From NCBI GenBank assembly GCA_964605235.1, contig CAZSBB010000074.1, positions 1 through 8,274 on the forward strand: 8,274 nucleotides of DNA, given 5' to 3'. Origin of the DNA: CAZSBB01 sp964605235 (GTDB lineage Bacteria; Planctomycetota; Phycisphaerae; Phycisphaerales; Phycisphaeraceae). Shown here in pieces: positions 1-6,579 of this stretch (its first letter is position 1; every line of letters begins with the position of its first letter). A program made the position numbers and the translations under genes. The notes beneath the pieces were generated by a model that saw only the letters and a list, made by a program, of their open reading frames with translations, made no database searches and was not told the origin of the DNA.

Positions 1-25
1 CGAAGCCACCAACTTCTACCAATGA
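1..25 (+). CDS. 3' end of an upstream gene, product unknown (partial)
   Basis: A frame open from the left edge reads E-A-T-N-F-Y-Q followed by TGA at 23-25. The stop shares four bases (ATGA, 22-25) with the start codon of the squalene-hopene cyclase, the usual arrangement for translationally coupled operon neighbours. Only seven codons are visible, so the product cannot be identified. In hopanoid loci the neighbours of the cyclase are often squalene-forming enzymes (HpnC, HpnD, HpnE), but nothing in these residues proves that. The main support is the exact ATGA junction and the absence of a separate ribosome binding site for the next gene. Confidence 0.45.
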
Positions 26-2088
26 GCGCCGCGCCCGTGACCAGCGATTCCTCGCCCATTCCCCTGAACAACGGCCTGCCCGAGGACGCGGAGCTGCGCA
101 CCCGCGCCGATGCCGCGCTGCGACGCGCGGTTGACGCCCTGCTGAGCAAGCAACACGCCGACGGCCACTGGTGCGCCGAGCTGGAGGGCGATTCGATCCT
201 CCAGAGCGAATGGGTGCTGATGAAGTGGATCTTGGGCGAGGAGGATGATCCCCGCATCGTCCCCGTGCTCAACTACCTGCGCCTGCAACAGCGCGAGGAC
301 GGCTCGTGGGGCCAGTACCCCGGCGGCAAAGTGGGCGGCGGCGCGTTCGACCTGAGCGCTGCCGTCAAAGCCTACCTCTGCCTCAAGCTCGCCGGCGACG
401 ACCTCAATGCGCCGCACATGGTCAAAGCCCGGCAGCTGATTCTCCAGCACGGCGGCGCCGAGCGCATCAACAGCTTCTCCAAGTTTTACCTGGCGTGCCT
501 GGGGCAGGTCAGCTTCAATGCCGTGCCGCTGATTCCCGCGCAGCTGGTGTATCTGCCCAAGTGGTTTTTCTTCCATCTGGACAAGGTGTCCGCCTGGTCG
601 CGGACGATGATCCTGCCGCTGTCGATCATCACCGTCACCAAGCCGGTGCGGCAGCTGCGCGACGACCAGCACATCACCGAGTTGTTCGCCGACCCCGCCA
701 ACCGCGATCGACTGCTGTCGACGGGTTTCCAGACCGGCAAGCGCGCCGGATGGACGCACTTTTTCCTGTGGGCGGATCGTTTGCTGAAATGGTGCGATCG
801 GCTGCACCTGCTGCGGATGGGCGAGGAAACCGCCCTGCAGTGGATGGAAGAATGGATGATTCGGCACTGCGAGAAGAGCGACGGCCCGGGCGCCATCTTT
901 CCGCCTATCGTCTATCTGCTGATCGCCTTCTGCACCTGCCGAGGCTATCGCGCGGACCATCCGCTCATTCAAGCCAACCGGGAGCATCTGGATCACTACA
1001 TGATCCACGGCCGGGCGGGCTTGCCGCGCAACACGCCCGCGGACAACGGCGGGGACGACACCATTCGCCTCCAGCCGTGCGAATCACCCGTGTGGGACAC
1101 GGGCATTGCCGCCTACGCCCTCACCGATGCCGGGCTGACTATCGAGCATGAGGCGATGCGCCGCTGTGCCGACTGGCTGCTCGCCAAGGAAGTGCGCACC
1201 CGCGGCGACTGGGCGAACAACCTGCATCCGACCGTCAAACCCGCCGGCTGGTTCTTCGAGTACCACAACGAGCTGTACCCCGACGTGGACGACACGGTGA
1301 TGGTCGCCAAAGCCCTCAAACGCATGGGGGGCAGGGAAACCGAGCAGGCGGGGCAGCGCGGCGTGGAGTGGGTGCTGGCGATGCAGAACAGCGACGGCGG
1401 CTGGGCGGCGTTCGACAAAACCGAAGACCGCCCGCTGCTCGAGTGCGTGCCGTTTGCCGACCACAACGCCATTCAGGATCCGTCGTGTCCCGACATCACC
1501 GGGCGCACGCTCGAATGCCTGAGTTGGTACGGCTACACGGTCGAGCACCCGGCGGTTCGCCGCGCGATCCAGTTCATCCGCAGTCGCCAGGAACCCGAGG
1601 GCTGCTGGTTCGGACGCTGGGGCGTCAACTACATCTACGGCACGTGGCAATCCATCGGCGGGCTGCGCGGCGTGGGTTATGACATGACCACCGACTGGGT
1701 GCAGAAGGCGGGCCGCTGGCTCAAGTCCGTCCAGCAGGCCGACGGCTCCTTCGGCGAGTCGGCCGACAGCTACGAGAACCCCGCGCTCAAAGGTCAGGGC
1801 CCCAGCACCGCCAGCCAGACCGCCTGGGGCGTGATGTCGCTGCTGACCATCTATGGCCCGCATGACGAAAACGTCCGCCGCGGCATTCAATGGCTCTGCG
1901 AAACCCAACTGACCCAGCCTCGCGCCGACACCAATGACCCGGCAGGCAGTTGGCACGAGCCTTGGTTCACCGGCACCGGCTTCCCCAAGGTGTTCTACCT
2001 GCGCTACCACCTGTATCGGCTGTACTTCCCCGTCATGTGCCTGGGCCGCTGGCTGCGCCTGCACCGCGCAGCGACCGCAGATGCGTGA
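22..2088 (+). CDS. shc: Squalene-hopene cyclase
   Basis: This 688-residue class II triterpene cyclase turns squalene into hopene/hopanol, the core of hopanoid lipids, as a monotopic inner-membrane enzyme. The catalytic DxDDT-type motif is DVDDTV at residues 421-426; by family homology D423 is the general acid. Upstream, PVWDTG (356-361) and GWFFEY (409-414) match the aromatic cavity segments of known cyclases. QW repeats are visible at 44-50 (QHADGHW), 90-96 (QREDGSW), 455-461 (QNSDGGW), 523-529 (QEPEGCW) and a variant at 572-577 (QADGSF). The terpene synthase signature at 526-540 (EGCWFGRWGVNYIYG) has Cys528 where Ser is usual. The C-terminus has GTGFP (651-655) and FYLRYHLYRLYFP (658-670). 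The length is normal to slightly long for bacterial cyclases. The start at 22 is chosen because it overlaps the upstream stop (ATGA) and leaves a complete N-terminus; the next Met is about 45 residues downstream. No Shine-Dalgarno is visible in the 21 upstream bases, consistent with reinitiation after the upstream gene. Confidence 0.97.
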   Translation: MSAAPVTSDSSPIPLNNGLPEDAELRTRADAALRRAVDALLSKQHADGHWCAELEGDSILQSEWVLMKWILGEEDDPRIVPVLNYLRLQQREDGSWGQYPGGKVGGGAFDLSAAVKAYLCLKLAGDDLNAPHMVKARQLILQHGGAERINSFSKFYLACLGQVSFNAVPLIPAQLVYLPKWFFFHLDKVSAWSRTMILPLSIITVTKPVRQLRDDQHITELFADPANRDRLLSTGFQTGKRAGWTHFFLWADRLLKWCDRLHLLRMGEETALQWMEEWMIRHCEKSDGPGAIFPPIVYLLIAFCTCRGYRADHPLIQANREHLDHYMIHGRAGLPRNTPADNGGDDTIRLQPCESPVWDTGIAAYALTDAGLTIEHEAMRRCADWLLAKEVRTRGDWANNLHPTVKPAGWFFEYHNELYPDVDDTVMVAKALKRMGGRETEQAGQRGVEWVLAMQNSDGGWAAFDKTEDRPLLECVPFADHNAIQDPSCPDITGRTLECLSWYGYTVEHPAVRRAIQFIRSRQEPEGCWFGRWGVNYIYGTWQSIGGLRGVGYDMTTDWVQKAGRWLKSVQQADGSFGESADSYENPALKGQGPSTASQTAWGVMSLLTIYGPHDENVRRGIQWLCETQLTQPRADTNDPAGSWHEPWFTGTGFPKVFYLRYHLYRLYFPVMCLGRWLRLHRAATADA

Positions 2089-2173
2089 AGCATTTTTTTG
2101 CCCCCGATGAACCCGGATGCAGCAGCGCGCGATGCAGCGGGGATCAGTCAGTCAAGCAATTCAACCAGCGCCC

Positions 2174-2266
2174 AAGCCGCGGATGAGCGCAGCGAATCCG
2201 GGGGTGGATGTTGCAGTTTGAGCGCACAGAAACAACCCCCGGATTCGCTGCGCTCATCCGAGGCTT
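2174..2266. repeat. REP-like inverted repeat pair (BIME-like)
   Basis: Two 32-base arms, 2174-2205 and 2235-2266, are reverse complements with a single mismatch (position 2179 against 2261). They are separated by a 29-base spacer. The shared core is ggatgagcgcagcgaatcc flanked by a G-run. Each arm is itself an imperfect palindrome (cggat...atccg around cgc-a-gcg). A self-complementary ~20-30 base unit present as an inverted couple between convergent genes is the hallmark of REP/BIME elements. Family membership is inferred from form: no transposase is in the window, and genome copy number cannot be seen. A transcript through it would fold into a very stable hairpin, which could also protect or end the cyclase mRNA, although no T-run follows the right arm. 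Confidence 0.7.
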
Positions 2267-2360
2267 GCTGGTGTTGTTCGATATCCGTGACTTGCTTCAA
2301 TACCCCCACGATCTCGGCGAACTTCCGGGGCTACTTCCGGGGGGGCGCGTTGCGCGCATG

Positions 2361-2442
2361 AAAAAAGCCTGTAACGTCTTGCTCCGTTTGGTGCATTATG
2401 GCCACAAGGGCCTAGCGTTTGGTGTTGAGCAAGTTACAGGCT
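2361..2442 (-). terminator. Probable intrinsic terminator for the leftward genes
   Basis: Read on the minus strand, 2442-2427 pairs with 2384-2366. There are ten base pairs (2433-2442 with 2366-2375) and six more (2427-2432 with 2379-2384), interrupted by a three-base bulge (2376-2378). The 3' side is followed at once by T bases (2366-2361 as A-run on plus). It sits about 85 bases beyond the sulfatase stop, where a terminator for the leftward unit belongs. The 42-base loop is unusually large for a terminator. It contains a small ggcc/ggcc hairpin and two copies of cgtttggtg (2385-2393, 2416-2424). It might instead be the 3' end of a small structured RNA. Confidence 0.55.
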
Positions 2443-2527
2443 ACTAACATCATCGGCGCGCACACCCCATTTTCAACAGTGCTGCGTTCAGTAAAAATGA
2501 AATTTCTGTTATCGCGGACCCGGCTGC

Positions 2528-3994
2528 TTAATACATGAATCGCAAACCTCGCTGACCGCTGAGCGTGCGGGTGTCCGGGGCCGGTAACGTACTGAACGGA
2601 TAGCCCGTGAGTTTGCCGTCGCGGGTCCACTGTGCGTCGCAGCCGTAGAGTTCCTGGACCAGCAGTTCCGCCAGGCGCGTGCGCACTTCGGCATGGGCGG
2701 GGCTGTGCGCCAGGTCCTGGCATTCGCGCGGGTCTTCCTGCAGGTCGAACAGTTGGACGTGATTGCCTGCCGGGAACCAGATGAGCTTGAAGCGCCCGTC
2801 GTGCATCATGCGGTTGGCGCGGACATCCTGGTTGATCTCGCCGTACAGATGCGGGCGCGGCTGCGCGGCGCCGGGCGCCAGCGAATGGCCTTCCACATGC
2901 TTGGGAATCGGCAGCCCCGCCAGGTCCAGCAGCGTGGGCATCACATCACGCAGTTCCGCCAGCCGCGAATCACGCCGGCCTTCGGGCATCCGCCCGCTGG
3001 TCCGCGGATCCGACACCAGCAGCGGCACTTTGGCGGACATCTCATACATCAGCGACTTGCCCCAGAGCAGGTGGTCGCCGAGCATGTCGCCGTGGTCGGC
3101 GGTGAAGGCGATGATGGTGTTGCTGGTGAGCTTCTGTTCGCGCAGACAGCCAAGCACCACGCGAATCTGATGGTCGATGTGGGTGACGGCAGCATAGAAC
3201 GCCCGCCGCGCCAGCTCGATCTCATGCGGCAGCCGGCGGTGCGATCGATAGAAGTCCTGAAACGCCCGCACCGCCGGCGGCACCAGGGCTGCATCCGCCA
3301 GCCACTGCCCGCGCACCGGTTCGTCCAACGGCACATCGCGGTACAGCTCCAGATAGCTGCGCAGCGGCCACATCGGCGGATGCGGGGCCGCGAACGACAG
3401 GTAGAAAAAGCCCGGCTTGCGCGGGTCCCGCCGACAAATCTGCCGACACATCTGCTCGGCGGTCCAGTTGGTCTGATGCAGATGGTCCGGCAGATGCCAG
3501 GGCTGCACGATGTAGTCATTGTTGCACACGCCGGTGGCGTACTCGCGCCCCGCGTAGCCGGCGTCGGCGAGGCTTTGTTCCCAGTCGTCGGCGCGCAGCC
3601 CCAGATGATGGCGCCCTTCCTCGTTGAGCATCACTTCATCGAAGCCGATGCGGTCACGCTGGGGAAACACATGCAGTTTGCCGCTGGCGAACGCCTGGTA
3701 GCCAGCGTCGCGGAAGCACTGCGCCAGCGTCGGCACCGGGGGCATTTCCTGCGTTTCATTGAAGCAGCGGTCATGGTGGCTGCGCGTGGTCAGGCCGGTC
3801 ATCAGCGTGCGGCGGGCGGGGATGCACACCGGACACGCCGAGTAGCAGTTGGTGAAGTTGACCGACACCTGGCTCAGCTGATCGATGGTCGGGGTCATCA
3901 CCGTGGGATGTCCCAGTCCGCTCTGCAGCAGGCCCGACCAGTGGTCGACGCAGATCAACAGCACATTGGGGCGCGGGTTGGTTTCCTGAGTCAT
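2528..3994 (-). CDS. Type I sulfatase (alkaline-phosphatase superfamily), no signal peptide
   Basis: This 488-residue enzyme should hydrolyse a sulfate ester using a formylglycine made from cysteine. The formylglycine motif CxPxR is C57-I-P-A-R61, followed by R-T-L-M-T-G. Metal-site and active-site elements in order are D17 in CVDHW (His18 sits where most family members have Asp or Gln), GKLH at 105-108 (K106, H108), APHPP at 203-207 (H205), TADHGDMLGDH at 298-308 (D300, H301) and K313 in LLWGKS. The C-terminal part carries the usual LFDLQEDP segment. The substrate cannot be told from sequence. No signal peptide or membrane segment is seen (MTQETNPRP leads straight into the first beta strand), so a cytoplasmic location is likely, unlike many exported planctomycete sulfatases. 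The start at 3994 is preceded by GGAG (4005-4008) ten bases upstream. The reading frame stays open further upstream to 4417, but that part is antisense to or out of frame with the CNNM gene and is not protein-like. The gene starts 100 bases after the CNNM gene stop and may be cotranscribed with it. A maturation enzyme for the Cys is needed but is not in the window. Confidence 0.94.
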   Translation of the reverse strand: MTQETNPRPNVLLICVDHWSGLLQSGLGHPTVMTPTIDQLSQVSVNFTNCYSACPVCIPARRTLMTGLTTRSHHDRCFNETQEMPPVPTLAQCFRDAGYQAFASGKLHVFPQRDRIGFDEVMLNEEGRHHLGLRADDWEQSLADAGYAGREYATGVCNNDYIVQPWHLPDHLHQTNWTAEQMCRQICRRDPRKPGFFYLSFAAPHPPMWPLRSYLELYRDVPLDEPVRGQWLADAALVPPAVRAFQDFYRSHRRLPHEIELARRAFYAAVTHIDHQIRVVLGCLREQKLTSNTIIAFTADHGDMLGDHLLWGKSLMYEMSAKVPLLVSDPRTSGRMPEGRRDSRLAELRDVMPTLLDLAGLPIPKHVEGHSLAPGAAQPRPHLYGEINQDVRANRMMHDGRFKLIWFPAGNHVQLFDLQEDPRECQDLAHSPAHAEVRTRLAELLVQELYGCDAQWTRDGKLTGYPFSTLPAPDTRTLSGQRGLRFMY

Positions 3995-4042
3995 CACAGC
4001 AGCACTCCAAGGCGGGCGTTCGGAATCAATCTTCCTCTTTCT

Positions 4043-4090
4043 CCTGCTCTCCTGCTCACCTGTTCGCCTGTTCGCCTGTTCGCCTGCTCG
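4043..4090. repeat. Octamer tandem repeat, six units
   Basis: Six consecutive 8-base units (plus strand cctgctct, cctgctca, cctgttcg three times, cctgctcg) fill the spacer between the shorter CNNM gene stop (4095) and the sulfatase start (3994). On the coding (minus) strand this is a purine-rich CGAACAGG-type array. Three central units are identical and the outer ones differ by one to three bases. Eight is not a multiple of three, so the array is not protein coding. Gain or loss of units would change the length of the sulfatase leader without changing either protein. Confidence 0.9.
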
Positions 4091-4094
4091 GACA

Positions 4095-5087
4095 CTACCA
4101 GCTCGCCAGTTCGCCGGTGATCGCTTCCACCAGGTCCTTGACGGTGACGATGCCGACGGGCCGCTGGTGCTTGAGCACCACCGCCAGCCCGACATGTGAA
4201 TGCTGCAAACGGCGCAGGGCCGGCAGCAACGGTTGATCGTGCGGGAGCGTTTCGGTGGGTTTGAGCAACTGGGCGATCGGAGGACATGCGCTGCGCGGGT
4301 GCAGCAAGGCATCGTTGACGCTGACAATGCCGCGCACCTGGCCCTGGGCGTCGAGCACGGGAAAGCGCGAGTTGCTGCTGCGGTCCGCCAGTTCCCACAG
4401 CCTGGCGGGGGCGTCATCGAGCTTGACCTTCACCACGCGTTCCCAGGGAATCATTTCGTCGGCGACCGTGTGCTCATGCAGCGCCAGCACGCGCTCGACC
4501 ATGGCGGACTGGTCATCGCTGAGCAATCCCAATCCCACCCCTTCCTTGACCAGCACGCCCACCTGACGCTTGGGATGGAAAATCTGAATCTGCTGGCGCG
4601 AGTGCAGCAGTCGGCTGACCATTTCGCTGAACAGGGCGACCACCGGCAGCAGGCCCGTGCAGGTGAACAGGAAGCGCGACACGCTGAGCACCCCGGCGAA
4701 GCGATACACCAGACGATCGCTGTAGCGGGCGAACAGGTCCTTGGGCAACGTCTCGCCGAACACAAACAACAGCGGCGTGACGATCAGGACGTTGGCGATG
4801 ACGATCTCGGTGTCGGTCAGTCCCGCGCCTTCGAGCAGCACCGCCAGACCGGCCGTGCCCAGGTAGTTGGCGATGTTGTTGCCAATCAGCAGCGTGCTCA
4901 ACAGCACCGTGGGCTTGCCCGCCAGGCGATGCAGGGCGGCGGCGGCGGCGTGGCCCTGGTGCTCCAGGATGTGCAGGCGCACGCGGTTGAGGCTGTACAT
5001 CCCGGTTTCCAGGCCCGAGTACAGCGAGCTCAAGGTCAGCCCCAGCAGCATCACCACCAGCCAGAACAAGGCGGATTCGAGACTCAT
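4095..5087 (-). CDS. CNNM transmembrane domain / CBS-pair protein, short form
   Basis: This 330-residue inner-membrane protein belongs to the CNNM/CorC (formerly hemolysin C-like, DUF21) family, whose members are linked to magnesium or other divalent cation efflux and homeostasis. The CNNM domain covers about residues 5-160 with hydrophobic spans near 6-23, 60-88, 93-110 and 127-152. It carries the family motifs SGLETGMYSL (24-33), GNNIANYL (69-76) and GETLPKDLFARY (111-122). A CBS pair follows: first CBS about 208-262, second about 275-326, ending VGIVTVKDLVEAITGEL. The protein stops right after the second CBS domain, so the C-terminal CorC_HlyC domain of the full family is missing. The second CBS also lacks the DEYGG element seen in its upstream neighbour. 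The start overlaps the neighbour's TGA (ATGA, 5084-5087), with GGGAGG at 5097-5102 nine bases upstream, so translation is coupled. The transported ion is not known from sequence; the cation role is family knowledge. Confidence 0.93.
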   Translation of the reverse strand: MSLESALFWLVVMLLGLTLSSLYSGLETGMYSLNRVRLHILEHQGHAAAAALHRLAGKPTVLLSTLLIGNNIANYLGTAGLAVLLEGAGLTDTEIVIANVLIVTPLLFVFGETLPKDLFARYSDRLVYRFAGVLSVSRFLFTCTGLLPVVALFSEMVSRLLHSRQQIQIFHPKRQVGVLVKEGVGLGLLSDDQSAMVERVLALHEHTVADEMIPWERVVKVKLDDAPARLWELADRSSNSRFPVLDAQGQVRGIVSVNDALLHPRSACPPIAQLLKPTETLPHDQPLLPALRRLQHSHVGLAVVLKHQRPVGIVTVKDLVEAITGELASW

Positions 5088-6376
5088 GGCGTCTCGCCTC
5101 CCGCCGGCGCTTCGCCGCGCAAATGGATGTCCAGCCAGCGCACCCGTGCTTTCTCCATGCGCTGGACTTCAATCTCCACGTTGCCGATCTGGATGCGGTC
5201 GCCCTCCCGCGGCAGCCGCCCCAGCCGCGCCATCACCAAGCCCCCGATGGTCTGCAGCCCTTCGCCGCCCTCGACCTGGCCACAAAACGCCTGCCACTCG
5301 TGCAGCGGCAGCGCCCCACTGACGCGAAAGCGCCCCGGGCCCCGTTGCATCACGCTCTGTTCGCTGCTGTCCTCATACGGGCCGGCGATCGGACCGACCA
5401 TTTCCTCCACCACATCCTCGATGGTCACCAGCCCTGCCGTCCCACCGTACTCATCCACCACGATCGCGAACGTCTGCCCGCTCTTGCGGAAGTGCACCAG
5501 CAACTGGTCGGCCCGCTGCAGTTCCGGGACGAACTGCACCTGGCGAATGAGCTGCCGCACCTGCTGGCGCGTGCTCGGCGGCCGCAGCAGCACCTGCCGG
5601 CTGAGCACCAGGCCCTGGATGTGATCGATATCGCCGCGGTACACGGGAATCTTCGACAGTCGGGTTTCCCGCACCAGCTTGAGCAGTTCCTCGGGCGCGT
5701 CGTCCAGGTCGAACGCCTGCACATCCACGCGCGGGGTCATCACGTCACGCACCTTGAGCTGTCCCAGGGTCAGCACTTCCTGCAGCAGACTTTCCTCGGC
5801 GTCGTCGATCAATCCCTTCTGCTGACTCAACTCCAGCAAGGCTTCCAGCTCTTGTGCGGACAACTCCTGCGGGGCGCGGCTGGGGGCGATCAGCCGCGCC
5901 AACGGCGTGATCACCAGCACGTTGACGGTCGCCCGCAGCGGCGTCAAGGCCCGGTGGACCAGCAGCAGCGGCAACGCCACCAGCGTCGAAAAGCCCTGCG
6001 CCAGCCGCGCCGCCAGCAGCTTGGGCAGCACTTCGCCGCACAGGATCAACACCACCAGCGGCGTCACGGAGGCCGCCGCCAGCGCCGTCGCCGATAAATG
6101 CTCCCCCCGCTCCAGCCGCAGCAGCAGCACCGTGCTGAGCACGAAATACAGCACATTGACCGTCATGTTGCCCAGCAACAGGGTGATCAGCAGCGGCCGG
6201 GTTTCCGCCAGCAGGGTCCGCAGCGCCGTCGCCACCACATGCTCGCCGCGGGTCAGCGCCCGCCGCTGATGCTGCGTCAGGCTGAACAGCGCCGTCTCCG
6301 AACCACTGAAAAACGCACTGCACACCACCAGCGCCGGCAGCAGAATCAACAACAGAATGACGGCAGGATCACCCAT
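5084..6376 (-). CDS. CNNM / CBS-pair / CorC_HlyC family protein, full-length form
   Basis: This 430-residue inner-membrane protein has the complete family architecture. The CNNM (DUF21) transmembrane domain is at about 5-165, with SGSETALFSL (24-33), GNMTVNVLYF (69-78) and GEVLPKLLAARL (114-125). The CBS pair is at about 207-330, with VRDVMTPRVDV (209-219) and the family hallmark VVDEYGGTAGLVTIEDVVEE (306-325). The C-terminal CorC_HlyC domain is at about 345-420, containing TIGGLVMARLGRLPREGD (376-393). Relatives are implicated in magnesium/cobalt homeostasis and the CBS pair often binds adenine nucleotides; the older name hemolysin is historical. It is the first gene of the coupled CNNM pair, its TGA overlapping the next ATG. 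The start at 6376 places the first membrane span at the N-terminus as in relatives, but no good Shine-Dalgarno lies in front of it. A hairpin (6396-6411) lies about 20 bases upstream of the start. Confidence 0.95.
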   Translation of the reverse strand: MGDPAVILLLILLPALVVCSAFFSGSETALFSLTQHQRRALTRGEHVVATALRTLLAETRPLLITLLLGNMTVNVLYFVLSTVLLLRLERGEHLSATALAAASVTPLVVLILCGEVLPKLLAARLAQGFSTLVALPLLLVHRALTPLRATVNVLVITPLARLIAPSRAPQELSAQELEALLELSQQKGLIDDAEESLLQEVLTLGQLKVRDVMTPRVDVQAFDLDDAPEELLKLVRETRLSKIPVYRGDIDHIQGLVLSRQVLLRPPSTRQQVRQLIRQVQFVPELQRADQLLVHFRKSGQTFAIVVDEYGGTAGLVTIEDVVEEMVGPIAGPYEDSSEQSVMQRGPGRFRVSGALPLHEWQAFCGQVEGGEGLQTIGGLVMARLGRLPREGDRIQIGNVEIEVQRMEKARVRWLDIHLRGEAPAGGETP

Positions 6377-6395
6377 GCGAACAGATCAAGCCTGG

Positions 6396-6411
6396 GCCGA
6401 CTTGCGTCGGC
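6396..6411 (-). other. Small hairpin in the leader of the CNNM gene
   Basis: The perfect six-base-pair stem gccgac/gtcggc with a four-base loop lies 20-35 bases upstream of the ATG at 6376. Outside it, gatc at 6384-6387 and 6417-6420 are also complementary. No T-run follows, so it is not an intrinsic terminator of standard form. It may reduce access to the start region, but that is inference; such short stems also arise by chance in GC-rich DNA. Confidence 0.35.
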
Positions 6412-6579
6412 GGAAAGATCTCCGGCGAGCATTCTAGGGCAAATCGCACACGGATCATGGCGCGCCGGTTGCCCCAGCACCCAACGAGCCGCAGGCGTCA
6501 GCGACGGGCAGGGCGCGGGACATCCTGCACGCACCGCAAAGCCGGATGACCTTTGACCACCAGGCGCCCTCCCCGTCGC

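Larger units (their letters stand above)
2089..2527. other. Gene-free convergent intergenic region with repeats
   Basis: This 439-base stretch lies between the ends of the convergent cyclase (plus) and sulfatase (minus) genes. Short open frames here (for example 2098-2361 and 2208-2447, plus) resemble no known protein and run through repeat sequence, so I treat them as non-coding. It contains a T7 run just after the cyclase stop (2093-2099), the REP-like inverted pair at 2174-2266, a 12-bp-spaced duplication of acttccgggg (2321-2330 and 2333-2342), and the stem plus T-run at 2361-2442. I see nothing definable in 2100-2173 or 2446-2527; the latter is noticeably richer in A and T than the genes. 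Confidence 0.7.

Noticed and set aside
16..1008. 330-codon minus-strand frame, with another at 1084-2064, opposite the cyclase
   Set aside because: Both are shadows of the cyclase reading frame in GC-rich DNA; no protein motifs were seen.
2081..2099. Possible terminator directly at the cyclase stop (atgc/gcat stem then T7)
   Set aside because: The stem has only four Watson-Crick pairs, or six with a G-T wobble, and includes the stop codon. That is too weak to call, although the T-run is real.
2693..4120. 475-codon open frame on the plus strand, opposite the sulfatase
   Set aside because: It is antisense to a gene with clear catalytic motifs. Its translation is rich in His, Gln, Arg and Ala with no domain-like pattern, as expected from the complement of GC-rich codons.
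3995..4417. N-terminal extension of the sulfatase frame by 141 codons
   Set aside because: It overlaps the end of the CNNM gene in another frame and reads through the octamer array. The ATG at 3994 has a Shine-Dalgarno and gives a standard sulfatase N-terminus.
4200..5624. 474-codon open frame on the plus strand, opposite the CNNM genes
   Set aside because: It spans the junction of two well-supported minus-strand genes, has Gln/His-rich low-complexity translation and shows no ribosome binding site or family motif.
6431..6436. TAGAAT on the minus strand as a -10 box for the CNNM pair
   Set aside because: One mismatch to TATAAT, but no -35 element at suitable spacing was found; a single hexamer is not enough.
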